Shown: positions 44,263 to 53,352, counted from the stretch's first letter. The stretch: DNA of 64,000 bases from Rhodoferax aquaticus (GCF_006974105.1 NZ_CP036282.1:62001-126000); one strand, 5' to 3'. Notes: generated from the letters alone by a model not told the origin. Made by a program: numbers and translations.

Positions 44263-44379
44263 TTGTTGGCGTAATGGCTTGCAAAAGGAAAATTTAGTAG
44301 GAGTGAGTAGCAATTGCATAGCGGCATGCTAGCGCCTCGGTACACTGCGCCCAGTTTTGGCACTTGTCTCTGTTTTTGT

Positions 44380-44829
44380 ATGCACACATCACCTTTGGCC
44401 TCCTTGCCCGACCACCACAACGCCCGTACCGAGGCGGCGCTGGACCGCCTGCGCAAAGCCATGGCCGACATTGAGGCGGATATCCACGCCCACCAAGGCG
44501 TCTACCCCTTTAACCATGGCCGCGTGACCCAGTCGGAGCTGTGCCGCCGGGCAGATGTCAAGAAAGCAACCCTGCAAACGCCCCTGCACAAAGACACCAC
44601 CCGCGTGCAGATCTTGCAATGGCTAGACGGCCTGAGTCAGCACCTGGCCCAAACCCGAGACGCCACCCGCGAGCGCGTGACCGCTGTGGCCGACACCTTG
44701 ATCAGTGAACGTGCGCAACTTGTCCAAGACTTAGCCCATGTCCAAGCCCAGTTGCAAACGGCTTTGCAACGCGTCACTGCGCTAGAGGAAGAAAACATAG
44801 CCTTGCGGGCGCAGTTGCGACAAGGATAA
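44380..44829 (+). CDS. Hypothetical protein with HTH-like N-terminus and C-terminal coiled coil
   Basis: 149 residues from MHTSPLASLPDHHNARTEAA. An N-terminal segment (GRVTQSELCRRADVKKATLQ) looks like a helix-turn-helix, followed by a long heptad-like helix (RERVTAVADTLISERAQLVQ, ALEEENIALRAQLRQG). This layout recalls KfrA- or TnpC-like DNA-binding proteins. No mobile element is recognised around it. DNA binding is a guess from the pattern. Confidence 0.7.
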   Translation: MHTSPLASLPDHHNARTEAALDRLRKAMADIEADIHAHQGVYPFNHGRVTQSELCRRADVKKATLQTPLHKDTTRVQILQWLDGLSQHLAQTRDATRERVTAVADTLISERAQLVQDLAHVQAQLQTALQRVTALEEENIALRAQLRQG

Positions 44830-44857
44830 GCCCGCGCACGTGCGTGATACTTGCCGC

Positions 44858-45784
44858 ATGTCAGCACCTTCAGTCTCCAACCCTCAACTCTCATCCCAAT
44901 GGGCCAGCATGGCTTTGTGGGTCATACCAGCCCTGTGGGCCGTCAACTACATCATTGCGCGCAAGGCCCCGGGGGTGGTGGAGCCCTACGCTTTGGCTCT
45001 GGGGCGCTGGGGCCTGGCCGGTCTGATCTTGACGGTGATTGCTCGCCACGAACTGTGGCAACAGCGCAAAGCCATTGCCACGGTCTGGTACCAGTACGTG
45101 GTCTTGGGCTTTTTTGGCATGTTGGTGTGCGGTGCCTGGGTGTACCTCGGTGCAAAAACCACGGTCGCCATGAACATTGCACTGATTTACGCAGCCTCTC
45201 CTGTGCTGATTGCCTTGGGCGCGGTGCTGTGGTTGGGCGAACGTTTTAGTCGCACCCAAGCCGCAGGCGTGGTCTTGGCCCTGCTGGGGGTCGTGCACGT
45301 GGTGGTGAAGGGCCAGTGGGGGGCGCTGGCACAGGTTCAATGGGTGACGGGCGACCTATGGATCGTCATGGCCATGGTGTCTTGGGCCGCCTATGCCTTG
45401 CTGCAAAAAATATGGCCTAGCAGTTTGAGCCCCACGGCGCGCCTCGCCGCCATCTGCATGGGCGGCGTAGCGTGGCTCTTGCCTTGCAGTCTGTGGGAGT
45501 TTGCCCAACCCAACACACCCGCCTGGGGATGGGAGGCCAGCGCCTTGGTCCTCGCAGGGGCCTTGCTGCCAGGGGTAGGTGCGTACTGGATTTACGGCTG
45601 GGCTCAAAAGATATTGGGTGCTAGCCGGGTGGCTGTGACCTTGTACTTGGGGCCCTTGTACGCTGCCGTTGGGGCCTATGCAGTCTTGGGCGAACCCTTG
45701 GGGTGGCACCACCTCACAGGCGCACTCTTGATCTTTCCCGGGGTGTACTGGGTTTCTCGAACGCCAGGTAAAAAAAGCACCTAA
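44858..45784 (+). CDS. EamA/DMT-superfamily transporter
   Basis: 308 residues from MSAPSVSNPQLSSQ. Ten membrane helices in two EamA repeats (ALWAVNYIIARKAPGVVEPY, NIALIYAASPVLIALGAVLW LGE; then LYLGPLYAAVGAYAVLGEPL). The paired Pro/Gly and LGE motifs match the family; a metabolite exporter by analogy. It is only distantly similar to the DMT gene at 41270. It follows the HTH/coiled-coil gene by 28 bases and could be cotranscribed. Confidence 0.9.
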   Translation: MSAPSVSNPQLSSQWASMALWVIPALWAVNYIIARKAPGVVEPYALALGRWGLAGLILTVIARHELWQQRKAIATVWYQYVVLGFFGMLVCGAWVYLGAKTTVAMNIALIYAASPVLIALGAVLWLGERFSRTQAAGVVLALLGVVHVVVKGQWGALAQVQWVTGDLWIVMAMVSWAAYALLQKIWPSSLSPTARLAAICMGGVAWLLPCSLWEFAQPNTPAWGWEASALVLAGALLPGVGAYWIYGWAQKILGASRVAVTLYLGPLYAAVGAYAVLGEPLGWHHLTGALLIFPGVYWVSRTPGKKST

Positions 45785-45795
45785 AAGTGGCATTG

Positions 45796-45836
45796 GCGCT
45801 TGTTCCACTTTCGTAAGTAGCTATAAAAACCGCAGC
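45796..45836 (+). repeat. Degenerate dispersed repeat fragment
   Basis: GCGCTTGTTCCACTTTCG then TAAGTAGCTATAAAAACCGC keeps the GTAGCTAT end of the family but little of the core. It lies just after the DMT transporter stop. Confidence 0.35.
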
Positions 45837-45926
45837 AAATGGTTGCCCTATCCATGGGGTGTGCACCCTAAACGCAAAGGGTTAACCCTTATAAAATTGC
45901 GCTTTCACCCCTTAGGGAGCCGACGT

Positions 45927-46163
45927 ATGTCACCCTCTGAGCATCCGCTGCAAGCCGCATATCCCGCCCAAGACCTGTCCCATTGCATGGGCTCGGCAGG
46001 CTTGGCCCTTGTGGCCTTGCCCTTTGAGATCGCCCGCGCCCAGTATGCCAACGCAGTGCAGTGCGGTTTATTGCCGCAGTCCTTACGGGCGGCAGCGCGC
46101 TACGCACAGAGTTTGGATGCACTGGAGAAGCTCACCTTAGGGCCACTGGCGCGGCGCGTATAA
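45927..46163 (+). CDS. Small hypothetical protein
   Basis: 78 residues from the ATG after TAGGGAG. The sequence has MGSAGLALVALPFEIARAQY and a helical C-terminus (SLRAAARYAQSLDALEKLTL). No signal peptide; weak amphipathic helices. Family unknown. The in-frame region further upstream overlaps a repeat-rich gap and is unlikely to be coding. Confidence 0.55.
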   Translation: MSPSEHPLQAAYPAQDLSHCMGSAGLALVALPFEIARAQYANAVQCGLLPQSLRAAARYAQSLDALEKLTLGPLARRV

Positions 46164-46217
46164 GCCAGCGCTAACTTAATAAAAAAACCGTTGGTCACCT
46201 CTGAAGGTGCTTATTCC

Positions 46218-47264
46218 ATGAAAAAAATCGTTGCATTGACCGTTGCCATGCTGCTCCCGCTATGGGTCGCAGCCCAAACGCCCACTGCCGGTGCAGGCGC
46301 TAGTTTTCCCTCGGCCGTGTACCAGCTGTGGGCCCAAAAGTACGAAAAAGCCTTCAACAAACCCGTGAGCTACATGCCCACGGGTTCAGGCGACGGTGTC
46401 AAAAAAATCATCGCCCGCGAGGTTGCGTTTGGGGGCACAGACTCTCCGCTGTCTGAGGCCGACCTCAGCAAGCACCGCTTGGTGCAACTGCCGGTGTTGG
46501 TGGGCGGAATCGTCCCTATCGTCAACTTGAAAGGCATCAGCGCCAATGAACTGCGTTTGACGGGGGATGTGTTGGCGGACATTTTTCGCGGTGACATCAA
46601 GGTCTGGAATGACAAACGCATCGTGGCCTTGAACCCTGGCGTGGCGCTGCCCAACCTTGCCATCACCCGCATCGTGCGCAGCGAAAAGTCAGGCACCACC
46701 GAGGGTTTGACCAAGTATTTGGCCCACGTGTCTGCAGAGTTCAAGCAAGAGGTGGGCGTTTCCTCCTTGCCCACGTGGCCGACCGGGGCGGCTGCGGCCC
46801 GTGCGGTGGAGGGCAATGACGGGGTTGTCAAAGGCATCCGTGACACGCAAGGTGCCATCGGCTACCTTTCGTTTGACCGCGTCTTAAAGCATGGCCTGAC
46901 CGCCGTGCGATTGCGTTCGGGCGATGGACAGACCTTTGTGTCTGCCAGTGAAGAGGGCTTCAGAGCCGCAGTCAAGGCTTCGGATATGTTGCGTTCGGGC
47001 GATGAAACCTCCAGCCTCATGAACACGTCCGCGGCGGCGGCGTGGCCCATCACACTTACCACCTATGTCTTGTTGGATGCCCAGCCCAAGACCGCCAGCA
47101 GCGTGGCCACCGCCCTGCATTTTTTGTACTGGACGCAGCTTAGCGGCGACGGTGCGCTTCGAAACAGCGGCTTTTCGCCTCTGCCCTCCGAAGTGCAAGC
47201 CAAGTTCTCGGCACGGTTGATGAAAGTGAAACCCCAGGACGGCCAAGCTATCGCGTTTATGTAA
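46218..47264 (+). CDS. PstS-like periplasmic phosphate-binding protein, orphan
   Basis: 348 residues from MKKIVALTVAMLLPLWVAAQ, a signal peptide. PstS family motifs: GAGASFPSAVYQLWAQKYEK, TGSGDGVKKIIA, VAFGGTDSPLSEADL, LADIFRGDIKVWNDKRI, RSEKSGTTEGLTKYL and QGAIGYLSFDR. It has no pstCAB or phoU neighbours and no complete Pho box was found upstream, so it may serve a remote importer or act in phosphate sensing. Motif preservation argues for function. Confidence 0.9.
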   Translation: MKKIVALTVAMLLPLWVAAQTPTAGAGASFPSAVYQLWAQKYEKAFNKPVSYMPTGSGDGVKKIIAREVAFGGTDSPLSEADLSKHRLVQLPVLVGGIVPIVNLKGISANELRLTGDVLADIFRGDIKVWNDKRIVALNPGVALPNLAITRIVRSEKSGTTEGLTKYLAHVSAEFKQEVGVSSLPTWPTGAAAARAVEGNDGVVKGIRDTQGAIGYLSFDRVLKHGLTAVRLRSGDGQTFVSASEEGFRAAVKASDMLRSGDETSSLMNTSAAAAWPITLTTYVLLDAQPKTASSVATALHFLYWTQLSGDGALRNSGFSPLPSEVQAKFSARLMKVKPQDGQAIAFM

Positions 47265-47344
47265 GCGCCACAGAAATCCAATGGGCCAACTGTCATAAAC
47301 GCACCCTAAACTACCCGCTTCACTTGTTGTCCCAAAGGGTTCTT

Positions 47345-47587
47345 ATGTCCATACGAACGTTTGCTAACCTGCACAGCACCTATGCCAATCTGCGTGACCG
47401 CTATGGCGACGCAGACACCCATGTGCTTGAGCTCAAGGCCGAAATCGAGCAACTCACCCGCGCCGCCAAACTGCCAGCCACTGGCGACCGCCGCACTGCC
47501 AAGCCATCTTCCGGCGCGCTGTCGCGTGCTTCGTTCCAAGACCCATACAAAGCCAGTCGCGCATCACGCAGCACCCACTGGCACTAA
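47345..47587 (+). CDS. Small hypothetical protein
   Basis: 80 residues from MSIRTFANLHSTYANLRDRY; an earlier in-frame start has no advantage. A short heptad-like helix (THVLELKAEIEQLTRAAK) is followed by a Ser/Arg-rich tail (ASFQDPYKASRASRSTHWH). Cytoplasmic, family unknown. A dispersed repeat begins just after the stop. Confidence 0.5.
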   Translation: MSIRTFANLHSTYANLRDRYGDADTHVLELKAEIEQLTRAAKLPATGDRRTAKPSSGALSRASFQDPYKASRASRSTHWH

Positions 47588-47592
47588 GTCAA

Positions 47593-47645
47593 ATCGGGCC
47601 CTAGCGCCCATGGAATAAGCGCAACCAGCTATCTTTTTGGTAGCT
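47593..47645 (+). repeat. Dispersed intergenic repeat, best-preserved copy
   Basis: GGGCCCTAGCGCCCATGG then AATAAGCGCAACCAGCTAT and the fold-back GCTATCTTTTTGGTAGC. It lies in the gap before the convergent yehW gene end. Confidence 0.75.
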
Positions 47646-47723
47646 TTTTTCGCAGTAGCTATAAGTTCCCTAGGCCATCCACATCCGCCCGGCACCGCGT
47701 GCATCGGCAGGGCACACACATAG

Positions 47724-48476
47724 TTACGCCCGCTTGCTTTGCTGCAAGCGCCGCGCCCAGCGTTCAAACGCGCTGTCTACCGTGAGCGCCAGCAGCCCGG
47801 TCAGCACCGCGCCTTGCAGCACATAGGCGGTGTTAAAGCCGCTCAAGCCAATGATGATGGGCGAGCCCAGATTTTGCGCACCCACGGTGCTGGCAATGGC
47901 TGCTGTGCCAATGTTGATGGTGACCGAGGTGCGTATGCCCGCCACCATCACCGGCGCTGCGAGCGGCAACTCCACCTGCCAAAAGGTTTGCCAAGGGCTC
48001 AGGCCCAGGCCGCGCGCGGCGTCTAGCGTGGCACTGGGTGTGGATTCCAGCCCGGCAATCACGCCTTGCACCATGGGCAGCAAGCCATAGAGGGAGAGCG
48101 CCACAAACGCGGGCCACTCGCCAAAGCCGATGAGCGGCACCGCAATGGCCAGCACCGCCACGGGCGGAAATGTTTGGCCCATGGCCACCAAGGACTCCAC
48201 CACGCTGCGGTAGGGCTTGCCCGCTGCCCGCGTGACCCACAGGCCTGCCGCAAACGACACGGCCAGTGCCAGTGCGCTAGAGCTGGCCACCAAACCCACA
48301 TGGGCCAGCAGCAGGTTCAAAAACGTGTCTTGCTGGTAAATAGGCCGCTCTTGCTGCGCAAACGCCCAGTGAAACAGCGGCTCCAAGTGCGCCATGCCTA
48401 GTGTGAGCGCCAGCAAGGCCAGCGCCATCAACAGCGGCGTGGCATAGGCCCGCCACAGCGGTGCGCGGGGTGTCAT
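47724..48476 (-). CDS. yehW: Osmolyte ABC importer permease, YehW type
   Basis: 250 residues, six helices, BPD permease of the glycine betaine/choline type (AMGQTFPPVAVLAIAVPLIG, DAARGLGLSPWQTFWQVELP, TSVTINIGTAAIASTVGAQN). Its gene overlaps the ATPase gene by ATGA. The order Z-Y-X-W matches the E. coli yeh and Salmonella osm systems, which import compatible solutes under osmotic or stationary-phase control. Substrate inferred from family only. Confidence 0.88.
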   Translation of the reverse strand: MTPRAPLWRAYATPLLMALALLALTLGMAHLEPLFHWAFAQQERPIYQQDTFLNLLLAHVGLVASSSALALAVSFAAGLWVTRAAGKPYRSVVESLVAMGQTFPPVAVLAIAVPLIGFGEWPAFVALSLYGLLPMVQGVIAGLESTPSATLDAARGLGLSPWQTFWQVELPLAAPVMVAGIRTSVTINIGTAAIASTVGAQNLGSPIIIGLSGFNTAYVLQGAVLTGLLALTVDSAFERWARRLQQSKRA

Positions 48477-49417
48477 GCGCGCGCGTCCAGCAGGTCGGCA
48501 AAGTGCACCACACCTGCATCGGCACCCTGCGCGTCCACCACGGGCAGCGTGGTGCGGCCTTGCACGATGAAGGCCGACAGCGCTTCGCGCAGTGTGAGGT
48601 CTGCCGAGATGGGCTGGCCGTCGCTGCTGTCGCGGGCGCGCTCGCTGCGCCGGGCGCGGTCACGCACGCTGCCCAGCGCCAGGCGCTTGAGGCCCAGTTC
48701 CGCACGGCCCAAAAAGTCGCTCACAAAATCATTGGCGGGGCGGGCCAACAGCTCGAGTGGCGCGCCATCTTGCACGATGTGCCCGTCTTGGAACAGCACA
48801 ATGCGGCTGGCCAAAAACAGGGCCTCGTCAATGTCGTGGGTCACCATCACCACGGTGGTGCCCGAGAGTTGGTGGATGCGTTTGAGCTCGCGCTGCAGCA
48901 CGATGCGGGTCACCGGGTCTAGCGCACCAAAGGGCTCGTCCATCAGCAAAATTTCAGGCTCACCGGCCAAGGCGCGTGCCACACCCACGCGTTGCTGCTG
49001 CCCGCCGGAGAGTTCATCAGGAAAGCGCTTGGCAAACTGGCTGGGTTCTAACTGCAGCAGCGTCAACAGCGCTTGCACCCGCGCGTGCACCCGCTCGGCA
49101 GGCCAGCCCAGCAGCCGTGGCACCGTGCCAATGTTTTTCTCCACCGTCCAGTGGGGGAACAAGCCCACCGACTGAATGGCATAGCCCATGCGCAAGCGCA
49201 AGGCCTGGGGCGGCAGCGTTTGCAGGTCTTGGCCCTGAAACACAATGCGCCCGGCGTCACAGTCAATCAAGCGGTTCATCATGCGCAGCGTGGTGGACTT
49301 GCCCGAGCCTGAAGGCCCAATCAACACGACAAACTCACCCTTGCCAATGTGCAAGTCAATACCATCCACGGCCGTGGTGTCGCCAAAGTGTTTGCTGACC
49401 TGTTGAAACTCAATCAT
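48473..49417 (-). CDS. yehX: Osmolyte ABC importer ATPase, YehX/OsmV type
   Basis: 314 residues. NBD with Walker A GPSGSGKST, QSVGLFPHWTVEKNIGTVPR, signature LSGGQQQR, Walker B ILLMDEP and switch His in VMVTHDIDEALFLA. A C-terminal tail from about 250 looks like a degenerate CBS region (ADLTLREALSAFIVQGRTTL, PVVDAQGADAGVVHF), usual in OpuCA-type subunits that sense ionic strength. An Arg/Glu-rich insert (RDRARRSERARDSSDG) separates the two. Confidence 0.92.
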   Translation of the reverse strand: MIEFQQVSKHFGDTTAVDGIDLHIGKGEFVVLIGPSGSGKSTTLRMMNRLIDCDAGRIVFQGQDLQTLPPQALRLRMGYAIQSVGLFPHWTVEKNIGTVPRLLGWPAERVHARVQALLTLLQLEPSQFAKRFPDELSGGQQQRVGVARALAGEPEILLMDEPFGALDPVTRIVLQRELKRIHQLSGTTVVMVTHDIDEALFLASRIVLFQDGHIVQDGAPLELLARPANDFVSDFLGRAELGLKRLALGSVRDRARRSERARDSSDGQPISADLTLREALSAFIVQGRTTLPVVDAQGADAGVVHFADLLDARA

Positions 49418-49449
49418 CGCGTGTCTCTCTATTACTTTGTGGCTTGGGT

Positions 49450-50655
49450 TTAGGCCGTGTGGCGCGCCCAGCGGCCGCAGGCGGTGGCCACGCTGCTTAG
49501 CAAACCCTCGGCCAGCCAGGCCATAGCCACAATCGGGAACACAGCCAGCACCACCAAATCCATGGCGCTGCTAAACAGGCCCTCAAACATCAGCGAGCCC
49601 AAGCCACCGGCACCAATGAGCGCAGCCACGGCGGTGAGGCCAATGGTTTGAATCACCATGACCTTCACGCCCGACACCACCAAGGGCAAGGCCAAAGGCA
49701 GCTCCACTTGCCACAGCGTTTGCCTCGCCGACAAGCCCATGGCCTGCGCCGATTCATGGATGGCGCGCGGCACCTGCTGCAAGCCTGCCACCACACTGCG
49801 TACCAAGGGCAGCAGGGCGTAAGCGCACAGGGCCAGCACCGCGGGTGCCATGCCCACTCCGTGCAAGCCCAGCGCAGGCAGCAGCGGCCATGCCTTGCCC
49901 AAGGCCGCGAGCAGGGCCATGAGTACGCTAAACAAGGCAATCGACGGAATGGTTTGCACACCACTGAGCAGCACAAAAAAGCGCTGGCTCCAGCGCGGTG
50001 TGCGCTGCAGGTACACGCCCAAGGGCAAACCCACGCCCAAGGTCAGCGCCACGGTATAGCCCATGATGTGCAGGTGCTGCCCCCACGCGCGCCAAAAGTC
50101 TTCGGCCCGCGCACTGTATTCTTTGACGGTGGACAGCGCATCTAAGCTGCCACTCAGGCCCAAGGCCCCAATGCCCACGGCCAGCAGCGCCCATGCGGCG
50201 GTGCGTTGCACGGCCTGCCACTGCAGCTGGCGCATCAATTCATTGGCGGTGAGCCATAGCACCAATGTGAATACCCAAAAACCACTGCCCAGCGTGGTGC
50301 GGCCCAAGCCTTCGGTCTGCACATCGGCCACTGTGGCAAAGCCACCCACCAGAGCCGCCAAGCTCAGCAGCGAGATTGCGGCACTGAGCAAGCCCGCGCT
50401 GAAGGCCACGTTTTGCCAACGCCGCGCAAGCCACCCAGAACCCGCCAAGACCACGCTGATGAACAGGCTAGCCAAGGGCAGCAGCGCCGCCCAACCCACT
50501 TGGGCTGCCACGCTCCACAGTGCCACACCTTTGCCACTGAGCAAACGGTTGGGGCTGGCACTCAGCAGCGGCAGGGCCAGCAACACCAGCGCACCCACGG
50601 CCGCCAGCACCCATAGGGCACGGGCGGTTGGGGGAGCGCGGTGGGTGCTAGCCAT
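49450..50655 (-). CDS. yehY: Osmolyte ABC importer permease, YehY type
   Basis: 401 residues, larger than YehW because of an N-terminal extension with about four extra helices (LPLASLFISVVLAGSGWLAR, GLLSAAISLLSLAALVGGFA), as in YehY. The permease core has YTVALTLGVGLPLGVYLQRT, GVQTIPSIALFSVLMAL, ESAQAMGLSARQTLWQVELP and VIQTIGLTAVAALIGAGGLG. It follows the binding-protein gene by 5 bases. Confidence 0.9.
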   Translation of the reverse strand: MASTHRAPPTARALWVLAAVGALVLLALPLLSASPNRLLSGKGVALWSVAAQVGWAALLPLASLFISVVLAGSGWLARRWQNVAFSAGLLSAAISLLSLAALVGGFATVADVQTEGLGRTTLGSGFWVFTLVLWLTANELMRQLQWQAVQRTAAWALLAVGIGALGLSGSLDALSTVKEYSARAEDFWRAWGQHLHIMGYTVALTLGVGLPLGVYLQRTPRWSQRFFVLLSGVQTIPSIALFSVLMALLAALGKAWPLLPALGLHGVGMAPAVLALCAYALLPLVRSVVAGLQQVPRAIHESAQAMGLSARQTLWQVELPLALPLVVSGVKVMVIQTIGLTAVAALIGAGGLGSLMFEGLFSSAMDLVVLAVFPIVAMAWLAEGLLSSVATACGRWARHTA

Positions 50656-50660
50656 AGGGT

Positions 50661-51593
50661 TTAGCCCTTGATAAAGCCCTTGGACTTGAGGTAGTCAGCC
50701 GCTACCTTTTTGGCGTCTTTGCCTTCCAAGGCAATCTGTGCGTTCAAGCCTTGCAAGGTCACACCGTCCAGAGACTTGAACACCGGTGCCAACACGTCTT
50801 TGATCTTGGGGTTTTTGGCCAAGACTTCATCGCGAATGGTGGGCGCGGGTGCGTACACGGGTTGAATGCCTTTGGGGTCATCCAAAATCACCAAGCCCAA
50901 GGCGGCCACAGGGCCGTCTGTGCCATAGGCCATGGCTGCGTTCACGCCCGAAGTGCCTTCGGCCGCCGCTTTGATGGTGACGGAGGTGTCACCGCCCGCC
51001 AGCGTCAGCAACTGGTCTTGGCTCAGCTTGAAGCCGTAGCCCGTTTGGAAGGCGGGCAGTGCATCGGAGCGCTCAATGAACTCGGCCGACGCCGCCAGCT
51101 TGAACTTGCCGCCACCGCTCACCCAGCGCCCTAGGTCTTCCAAAGTTTTGAGTTTGTTGGCAGTGGCCACATCTTTGCGCACTGCAATCGCCCAGGTGTT
51201 GTTGGCGGGGGCGGCGTCTAGCCAGGTGATTTTGTTCTTGGCGTCGAGCTGCTTGACCAAGTCATGTCCGGCCTTGGCGTTTTTCCAGGCGGGGTTTTTC
51301 TCATCAGAAAAGAAGAAGGCGCCGTTGCCGGTGTACTCGGGGTAGATGTCAATTTCACCGGCCACCAAGGCGGTGCGCACAATCTTGGTGTTGCCCAAGC
51401 GCACCTTGTTTTCGGTCTTGATGCCGTTGGCCTCTAGCACTTGCACAATGATGTTGCCCAAGAGCGCACCCTCGGTGTCGATTTTGGACGCCACGCGCAC
51501 CGGCGCGTTTTGTGCCCAGCTGGCGGTAGCTGCCAAGCCCGCGAGGGCGATGCCCGCTACAGCCAAAGTGCGGCGATTGAGAGAGAAGCGCAT
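50661..51593 (-). CDS. yehZ: Osmolyte-binding periplasmic protein, YehZ/OsmF type
   Basis: 310 residues from MRFSLNRRTLAVAGIALAGL after an AAGGAAC site. Signal peptide cleaved near ASWAQ. OpuAC/YehZ family strings: VRVASKIDTEGALLGNIIVQ, VRLGNTKIVRTALVAGEIDI, YPEYTGNGAFFF, NNTWAIAVRKDVA and IQPVYAPAPTIRDEVL. First gene of the operon, delivering glycine betaine-like solutes. The 293 bases upstream, to the next gene, show no feature I can support. Confidence 0.9.
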   Translation of the reverse strand: MRFSLNRRTLAVAGIALAGLAATASWAQNAPVRVASKIDTEGALLGNIIVQVLEANGIKTENKVRLGNTKIVRTALVAGEIDIYPEYTGNGAFFFSDEKNPAWKNAKAGHDLVKQLDAKNKITWLDAAPANNTWAIAVRKDVATANKLKTLEDLGRWVSGGGKFKLAASAEFIERSDALPAFQTGYGFKLSQDQLLTLAGGDTSVTIKAAAEGTSGVNAAMAYGTDGPVAALGLVILDDPKGIQPVYAPAPTIRDEVLAKNPKIKDVLAPVFKSLDGVTLQGLNAQIALEGKDAKKVAADYLKSKGFIKG

Positions 51594-51886
51594 GTCAGTT
51601 CCTTGCAAAAGTAAATCAAAGGGTGAAGAAATTCGAGGTCCCGTGCAGCGTGGGCTGCCTGCACTTTACGCCGAGTGTGTGAACCGCGGAAAAACGCGGC
51701 GCAAAGGGCTAGGGTTTCGGGCACGTAGCTCCAAGCTTAGTTCGGAACTGCGTGTAGCTTGTGCACTTGCGCAAAACCCCCACATTGCCTACATCGGTTG
51801 AACTAAAACACGTTGAAGCCTAGACTACCCGTGGGCGCACAGGGTGCCGACTACGCAGCAAAAGCGTTGCAGCACCCACACATTTC

Positions 51887-52684
51887 ATGGTTGCTATGAA
51901 CACATTTCGCTTTTTTGTTGCCTTCTGTCTGGCCTGTGTCTGGGTACCTCTGGCGGCACAAGAAAGTAATCCTCCTAAACCAGTCGTTACGGTTGCTTTG
52001 ATGCAGGGAAATGCACCGTTCAACTACGCCGATGCCGCGAGTGCCTCTGGCCAAAGCGGACTGTTTATAGAACTATTGGATGCCATCTTCAAGCAGCTCA
52101 AACTCCCTTATGAAGTGCAAACCTATCCTTGGGCGCGGGCACAGAGTCAGGTGCAAGCCGGGCGTTCGGACTTCATGGTCACAGTGCCTACACCCGAACG
52201 GCTGCAATATGCAGAGGCCAGTGCCCAAGCTGTTTTTCTGATGCACATGCAGGTTTTCACGCTCAAAGATCACCCCCGCTTGGAAGAAATAAAAAGCGTA
52301 CGTTCAGCGCAGGACATCTTGTCTTTGCAACTCATCCCTATTTCAAATCTTGGCAATGGCTGGCACAAGGCAAACATTGATGTCATTGGTATACCCACGA
52401 CCTATGGCACGACAGACGAATCTGCTGCCAAGATGCTCGTCTACAAGCGAGGTGATATCTTGATTGATTCGGCCGTGTCTATGCCTCTGGAAATCAAGCG
52501 GCTCGGGTTGGATGGAAAAATTGTTGCGGCGGCTGAGCCTTTTGCACCCTTGAAATTCCATTTGCTCATCAGCAAACGGTCTCCGTACGTGGCTTTGCTA
52601 CCCAAGGTCAACCAAGCCATTGCCACGCTGACCAAGAACGGAACCTTGGAGCGTCTGGCCGCCAAGTACGCCAAGTTGGACTAG
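51887..52684 (+). CDS. Periplasmic solute-binding-like protein (SBP_bac_3 type)
   Basis: 265 residues (262 if the ATG at 51896 is used). Signal peptide FFVAFCLACVWVPLAAQE. The fold is that of amino-acid-type binding proteins: VTVALMQGNAPFNYADAAS, FIELLDAIFKQLKLPYEVQT, YPWARAQSQVQAGRSDFMVT and the C-terminal AIATLTKNGTLERLAAKYAK. No permease or ATPase adjoins it, so it may be an orphan receptor. Its stop overlaps the convergent DedA-like gene end by 4 bases. Confidence 0.85.
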   Translation: MVAMNTFRFFVAFCLACVWVPLAAQESNPPKPVVTVALMQGNAPFNYADAASASGQSGLFIELLDAIFKQLKLPYEVQTYPWARAQSQVQAGRSDFMVTVPTPERLQYAEASAQAVFLMHMQVFTLKDHPRLEEIKSVRSAQDILSLQLIPISNLGNGWHKANIDVIGIPTTYGTTDESAAKMLVYKRGDILIDSAVSMPLEIKRLGLDGKIVAAAEPFAPLKFHLLISKRSPYVALLPKVNQAIATLTKNGTLERLAAKYAKLD

Positions 52685-53352
52685 TCCGCTACGCCCACAG
52701 ACGCACGCGCATCGACCTGCTTGGGTGCAGCGTTTCCAGTCTTGCCTGCCTGGCGCTCTTGCAAAATGCGCTCTGCCAGGGGCTGAAGGTGGCGCTTGAT
52801 TCGGTTGCCCGCCAATGCAAAGGTGGCGATGCTGGCCACCAACAAAGCCAAGCCAAGGTAGGCAGCCCAACGCGGGTCAAGCGCAGCACCCATGGTGCCA
52901 AACGTCCAGCCAATACCCACCATAGTTCCTATCCAGATGAAGGCACCGATACCGTCTAGCAGCAAGTGGCGGGTCCACGGCAGCAGCGAAGCGCCAGCGC
53001 CTATGCTGACCAAAGAAAACGCACCTTTGACGAAGCGATAGCTCAGCAGCACACGCAGGCTGTAGCGCTCTACGCCGGCACTGGCCAGAGCGAGCCACGC
53101 CGCCAGACCCGGAAACTTTTTGCAGATCCAGGGCGCAGCAAAGCGACCCGTGGCAAACCGAATCTGGCCTCCCCCGATCGTGCCCAGCAGCGTCACTGTG
53201 AGTAAAGCGCCTAGGTGCAATGCACCCATGGCCGCCGCAAACGCAGCCAGCATGGGTAATGGCCCGGTCTTGCCCAAGCAATACAGCAACAGCAGGCCAT
53301 AGACCCAGTAGTCATACCGCTCAATGGCGCTTAAAAGTTCCGCTAAGTTCAT
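52681..53352 (-). CDS. DedA/VTT-like membrane protein
   Basis: 223 residues with about five helices (GLLLLYCLGKTGPLPMLAAF, ALLTVTLLGTIGGGQIRFAT). The family centre is seen in VERYSLRVLLSYRFVKGAFS and SIGAGASLLPWTRHLLLDGI, the position of the DedA RF..G..R motif in diverged form. DedA/VTT proteins scramble or flip phospholipids. The C-terminal tail is basic and soluble. Diverged, so the exact role is uncertain. Confidence 0.75.
   Translation of the reverse strand: MNLAELLSAIERYDYWVYGLLLLYCLGKTGPLPMLAAFAAAMGALHLGALLTVTLLGTIGGGQIRFATGRFAAPWICKKFPGLAAWLALASAGVERYSLRVLLSYRFVKGAFSLVSIGAGASLLPWTRHLLLDGIGAFIWIGTMVGIGWTFGTMGAALDPRWAAYLGLALLVASIATFALAGNRIKRHLQPLAERILQERQAGKTGNAAPKQVDARASVGVAD

Noticed and set aside
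47283..47310. Pho-box-like CTGTCATAAACG after the PstS-like gene
   Set aside because: Only one half-site is present and it lies downstream of the gene.
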